Assembly (NCBI RefSeq): GCF_902728265.1
Contig: NZ_CACVBR010000038.1
Location: forward strand, 1 to 38,393
Origin: Chryseobacterium potabilaquae
GTDB taxonomy: Bacteria > Bacteroidota > Bacteroidia > Flavobacteriales > Weeksellaceae
Reading direction: 5' to 3'
Length of the DNA: 38,393 nucleotides
Part shown: positions 36,749-38,393 of the stretch, piece after piece
Numbering within the stretch: position 1 is the first letter of the stretch
Layout: every line of letters starts with the position of its first letter
Notes under the pieces: generated by a model
Seen by the model: the letters and a program-made list of their open reading frames with translations, nothing else
What the model was told of the DNA's origin: nothing
The model's database searches: none
Position numbers and translations under genes: made by a program

Positions 36749-38011
36749 ATGACATTTGAGTACTTTTTGCCACAAAATGGCTCCCTGAAAAATATTCACC
36801 TTAACATTTTCGATTCTTCACTAAAAGAACAAGGTTTTTCATTTAGAACTCCTCTTCGGATACATGAGGACCAGTGGGATAAAAACAAACAACGACCAAT
36901 AAATATATACCTGAAAAAGGATAAAAAAATAAATGCCATACTCGATTATCTTAAGGTAAGAATTACGGAATATGTGAAAGAAAGACTGCAACAGAGAAAA
37001 ACAATTTCTCAAAGAGGACTTTCCAAAGAAGTACATAAAATATGTATTGAAAAGACACGAAGTTATAATGAAAACTCTTTGCTTCATTATATGAAGCATT
37101 ATATAAACTCCAGAAAGGAAATTATATGCCACTCTACTTATAAACGGTATCTAGTATTCTATCGATTAATAAAACGATTTGAAGGATTTATTATGAAAAG
37201 ATTAAATGTAGAGAACATAAATAGCGATTTTATAAATGATTTTATCATTTTCGGACAAAATGAAGAATATAGTGAAAATACTATTTACAGAAGTATTCAC
37301 TTTGTAAAGACCATTCTTAACTTTGCTGAAAGAAGAGGAATTAAAACCAGAGTTAGAGAACTAGAAATTAGAAGAGAAAAACAACAGAAAACGGTGGTAA
37401 CCATCTCTGAAGAAGAAATTCTCAAAATTAAAAATACAGAAGTTCCTGAAGAATTACAACCATCCAAAGACTGGTTATTAATTAGTTGTTATACAGGCCA
37501 ACGATTTTCTGATTTTATGCAATTTAATATAGAAGACATAACAAAGATCAATGAAAGGTCATGCATATCTTTTACTCAGAAAAAAACGCAGAAAAAGATA
37601 CTTTTACCTCTACACCCTACCGTACTCAATACAATTCAACGAAATGGAAATAGCTTTCCTAAGATAATAGATATTCAACAGTATAATGAAGCCATTAAAG
37701 AAATTGCCAGAATTGCCGGGCTTCAAGAATCTGTTAAAGTTAGAAAACGAATGGGATATAGAAGTATAGAAATAAAAACTGAGAAATGGAAGGTAATATC
37801 AAGCCATATTGGACGAAGAAGCTTTGCTTCTAATTTTTATGGTAAAATTCCAACACCATTATTAATGCAGGCTACCGGACACAGTTCAGAACAAATGTTC
37901 TTACGATATATCAATCCTGTAGATAAAGAAAGAATGCTAAGTTTAAGTACCTATTTCGATAAAGTATATACGGAAAGAAATATAAGAAATAGTCATTACA
38001 ATTTTTTATAA
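36749..38011 (+). CDS. Tyrosine-type site-specific recombinase
   Basis: A 420-residue DNA recombinase of the Bacteroidota integrase/invertase type. The N-terminal arm-binding-like domain (~1-95) has FRTPLRIHEDQWDKNKQRP. A SAM-like core-binding domain (~110-200) follows (LLHYMKHYINSRKE, STYKRYLVFYRLIKRF). The catalytic domain (~215-405) keeps the Arg in YTGQRFSD (~250), HIGRRSF (~352, the HxxR box), TGHSS (~376) and the nucleophile Tyr in MFLRYIN (~388). All catalytic residues that I can place are present. It is the only complete plus-strand gene and its promoter lies in the adjacent inverted-repeat segment, so control of that switch is likelier than an integrated-element function. Confidence 0.92.
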   Translation: MTFEYFLPQNGSLKNIHLNIFDSSLKEQGFSFRTPLRIHEDQWDKNKQRPINIYLKKDKKINAILDYLKVRITEYVKERLQQRKTISQRGLSKEVHKICIEKTRSYNENSLLHYMKHYINSRKEIICHSTYKRYLVFYRLIKRFEGFIMKRLNVENINSDFINDFIIFGQNEEYSENTIYRSIHFVKTILNFAERRGIKTRVRELEIRREKQQKTVVTISEEEILKIKNTEVPEELQPSKDWLLISCYTGQRFSDFMQFNIEDITKINERSCISFTQKKTQKKILLPLHPTVLNTIQRNGNSFPKIIDIQQYNEAIKEIARIAGLQESVKVRKRMGYRSIEIKTEKWKVISSHIGRRSFASNFYGKIPTPLLMQATGHSSEQMFLRYINPVDKERMLSLSTYFDKVYTERNIRNSHYNFL

Positions 38012-38312
38012 GATAAAATTATAGAATATTAGTAAACGGTCTCATTTCATTGAAACATTATTAATAACTGGAATTTAAGAAAGTATACATAGTATAAAAA
38101 ATTATACTGTGAAACTTTTTGTTTTCCTATTGCAAAAATGATAAGCTACACAAATAGAAGGTCTCTACTTAAATGTGAAAATCATGATTTATTGAGTTTT
38201 AATTGGGGTGTCTTTAATTTATAAAGATTGCAATATTTTTCAATTCATCGATTCTACTGATGAAAGGACACTATCTCGTAAAGTGTGTAAGTTAAAAAGT
38301 TAGGCTTGGATT
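38012..38312. other. Intergenic region between the recombinase and an IS fragment
   Basis: AT-rich with no gene seen. The right ~50 bp belong to the end of the insertion sequence. No attachment-site repeat of the recombinase was recognised here. Confidence 0.5.
38266..38291. mobile_element. Candidate terminal inverted repeat of an IS256-family element
   Basis: The segment starting GGACACTATCTCG and running to GTAAAGTGTGTAAG lies 22-47 bp beyond the transposase stop codon, where the IS end is expected, and contains ACACT/AGTGT arms. The partner repeat is outside the window, so the exact boundary is inferred. Confidence 0.45.
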
Positions 38313-38336
38313 TTATAATCTGAGCCTTTTTTCAAA
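38303..38336. terminator. Hairpin terminator at the recombinase/IS junction
   Basis: AGGCTTGGATT pairs with AATCTGAGCCT (11 bp including two G-T wobbles) around a TTAT loop, followed on the plus strand by T6. It would end plus-strand transcription from the recombinase. It overlaps the 3' end of the opposing transposase gene and may work in both directions. Confidence 0.65.
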
Positions 38337-38393
38337 AATAAGCATAAATTGGTTGAGAACAATACCCCAATTTCGAATAGGCATGGTCCATTT
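38313..38393 (-). CDS. IS256-family transposase, C-terminal end (cut by window edge)
   Basis: Twenty-six residues plus a stop are visible on the minus strand: KWTMPIRNWGIVLNQFMLIF then EKRLRL. The WTMPIRNWG...LNQF pattern is the characteristic C-terminus of IS256-family DDE transposases (…KKWTMPI.NWG…NQF…F..R). The remainder lies to the right of the window, so intactness cannot be judged. It shows that a mobile element borders the recombinase end of this island. Confidence 0.8.
   Translation of the reverse strand, partial: KWTMPIRNWGIVLNQFMLIFEKRLRL

Noticed and set aside
36749..38011. Integrase of a prophage or conjugative element
   Set aside because: No phage or conjugation genes and no direct-repeat attachment sites are seen, while inverted sites with opposed cores lie right beside the gene.
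1..38393. CRISPR array, tRNA, rRNA or riboswitch
   Set aside because: No regularly spaced short repeats, cloverleaf-like sequence or conserved RNA motif was recognised on either strand; a covariance-model search was not possible.

Overview
The window looks like a chromosomal segment of a Flavobacteriia member (Bacteroidota, Chryseobacterium/Elizabethkingia-like). The grounds are very AT-rich DNA, scarce Shine-Dalgarno signals, type IX secretion (T9SS) C-terminal sorting domains, M36 and reprolysin-like metalloproteases with those tails, Fibrobacter-succinogenes-major-paralogous (FISUMP) domains, and one promoter with the Bacteroidota pattern TTTG / TAnnTTTG. The species assignment is inference.

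Layout. (1) 1-3515, minus: the 5' part of a nonribosomal peptide synthetase, C-A-PCP followed by the start of an epimerization domain, cut by the left edge. (2) 4.0-6.5 kb: a small exported protein, an AraC-type regulator and an exported C1q-like protein. (3) 6.6-22.5 kb: exported or surface proteins. These are a reprolysin-like protease, two M36 fungalysin paralogs, a 172-aa exported protein and a 2108-aa mosaic adhesin-like protein. A ~240-bp duplication and a decayed gene remnant link the upstream regions of two proteases. (4) 22.7-24.0 kb: a GT2 glycosyltransferase and a small HTH protein. (5) 24.2-30.4 kb: three tandem FISUMP proteins. The first two lie in 2166-bp direct repeats that are nearly identical except at the 3' ends of the genes, where the lectin-like domain is strongly diverged. 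(6) 30.6-33.4 kb: a small T9SS cargo and an orphan LuxR-type response regulator flanked by two paralogous small HTH genes, one of them frameshifted. (7) 33.9-36.2 kb: a fourth FISUMP protein and a 207-aa protein, apparently one operon. (8) 36.2-38.0 kb: a plus-strand tyrosine recombinase. Between it and the divergent surface operon lies a ~190-bp segment bounded by 17-bp inverted repeats, with a well-formed Bacteroidota promoter inside that now points at the recombinase. (9) The right edge holds the C-terminal end of an IS256-family transposase.

How it may work together (inference): the locus resembles a variable surface-protein island. Many exported proteins share an N-terminal block (VGVNT..P.STLDV ... 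VP[RK] ... GYYYFDG..WK) joined to different C-terminal recognition domains. The tandem FISUMP copies are suited to diversification, and the putative invertible promoter could phase-switch transcription between the recombinase and the 207-aa/FISUMP operon. No reverse transcriptase, template repeat, CRISPR, rRNA or tRNA was seen.
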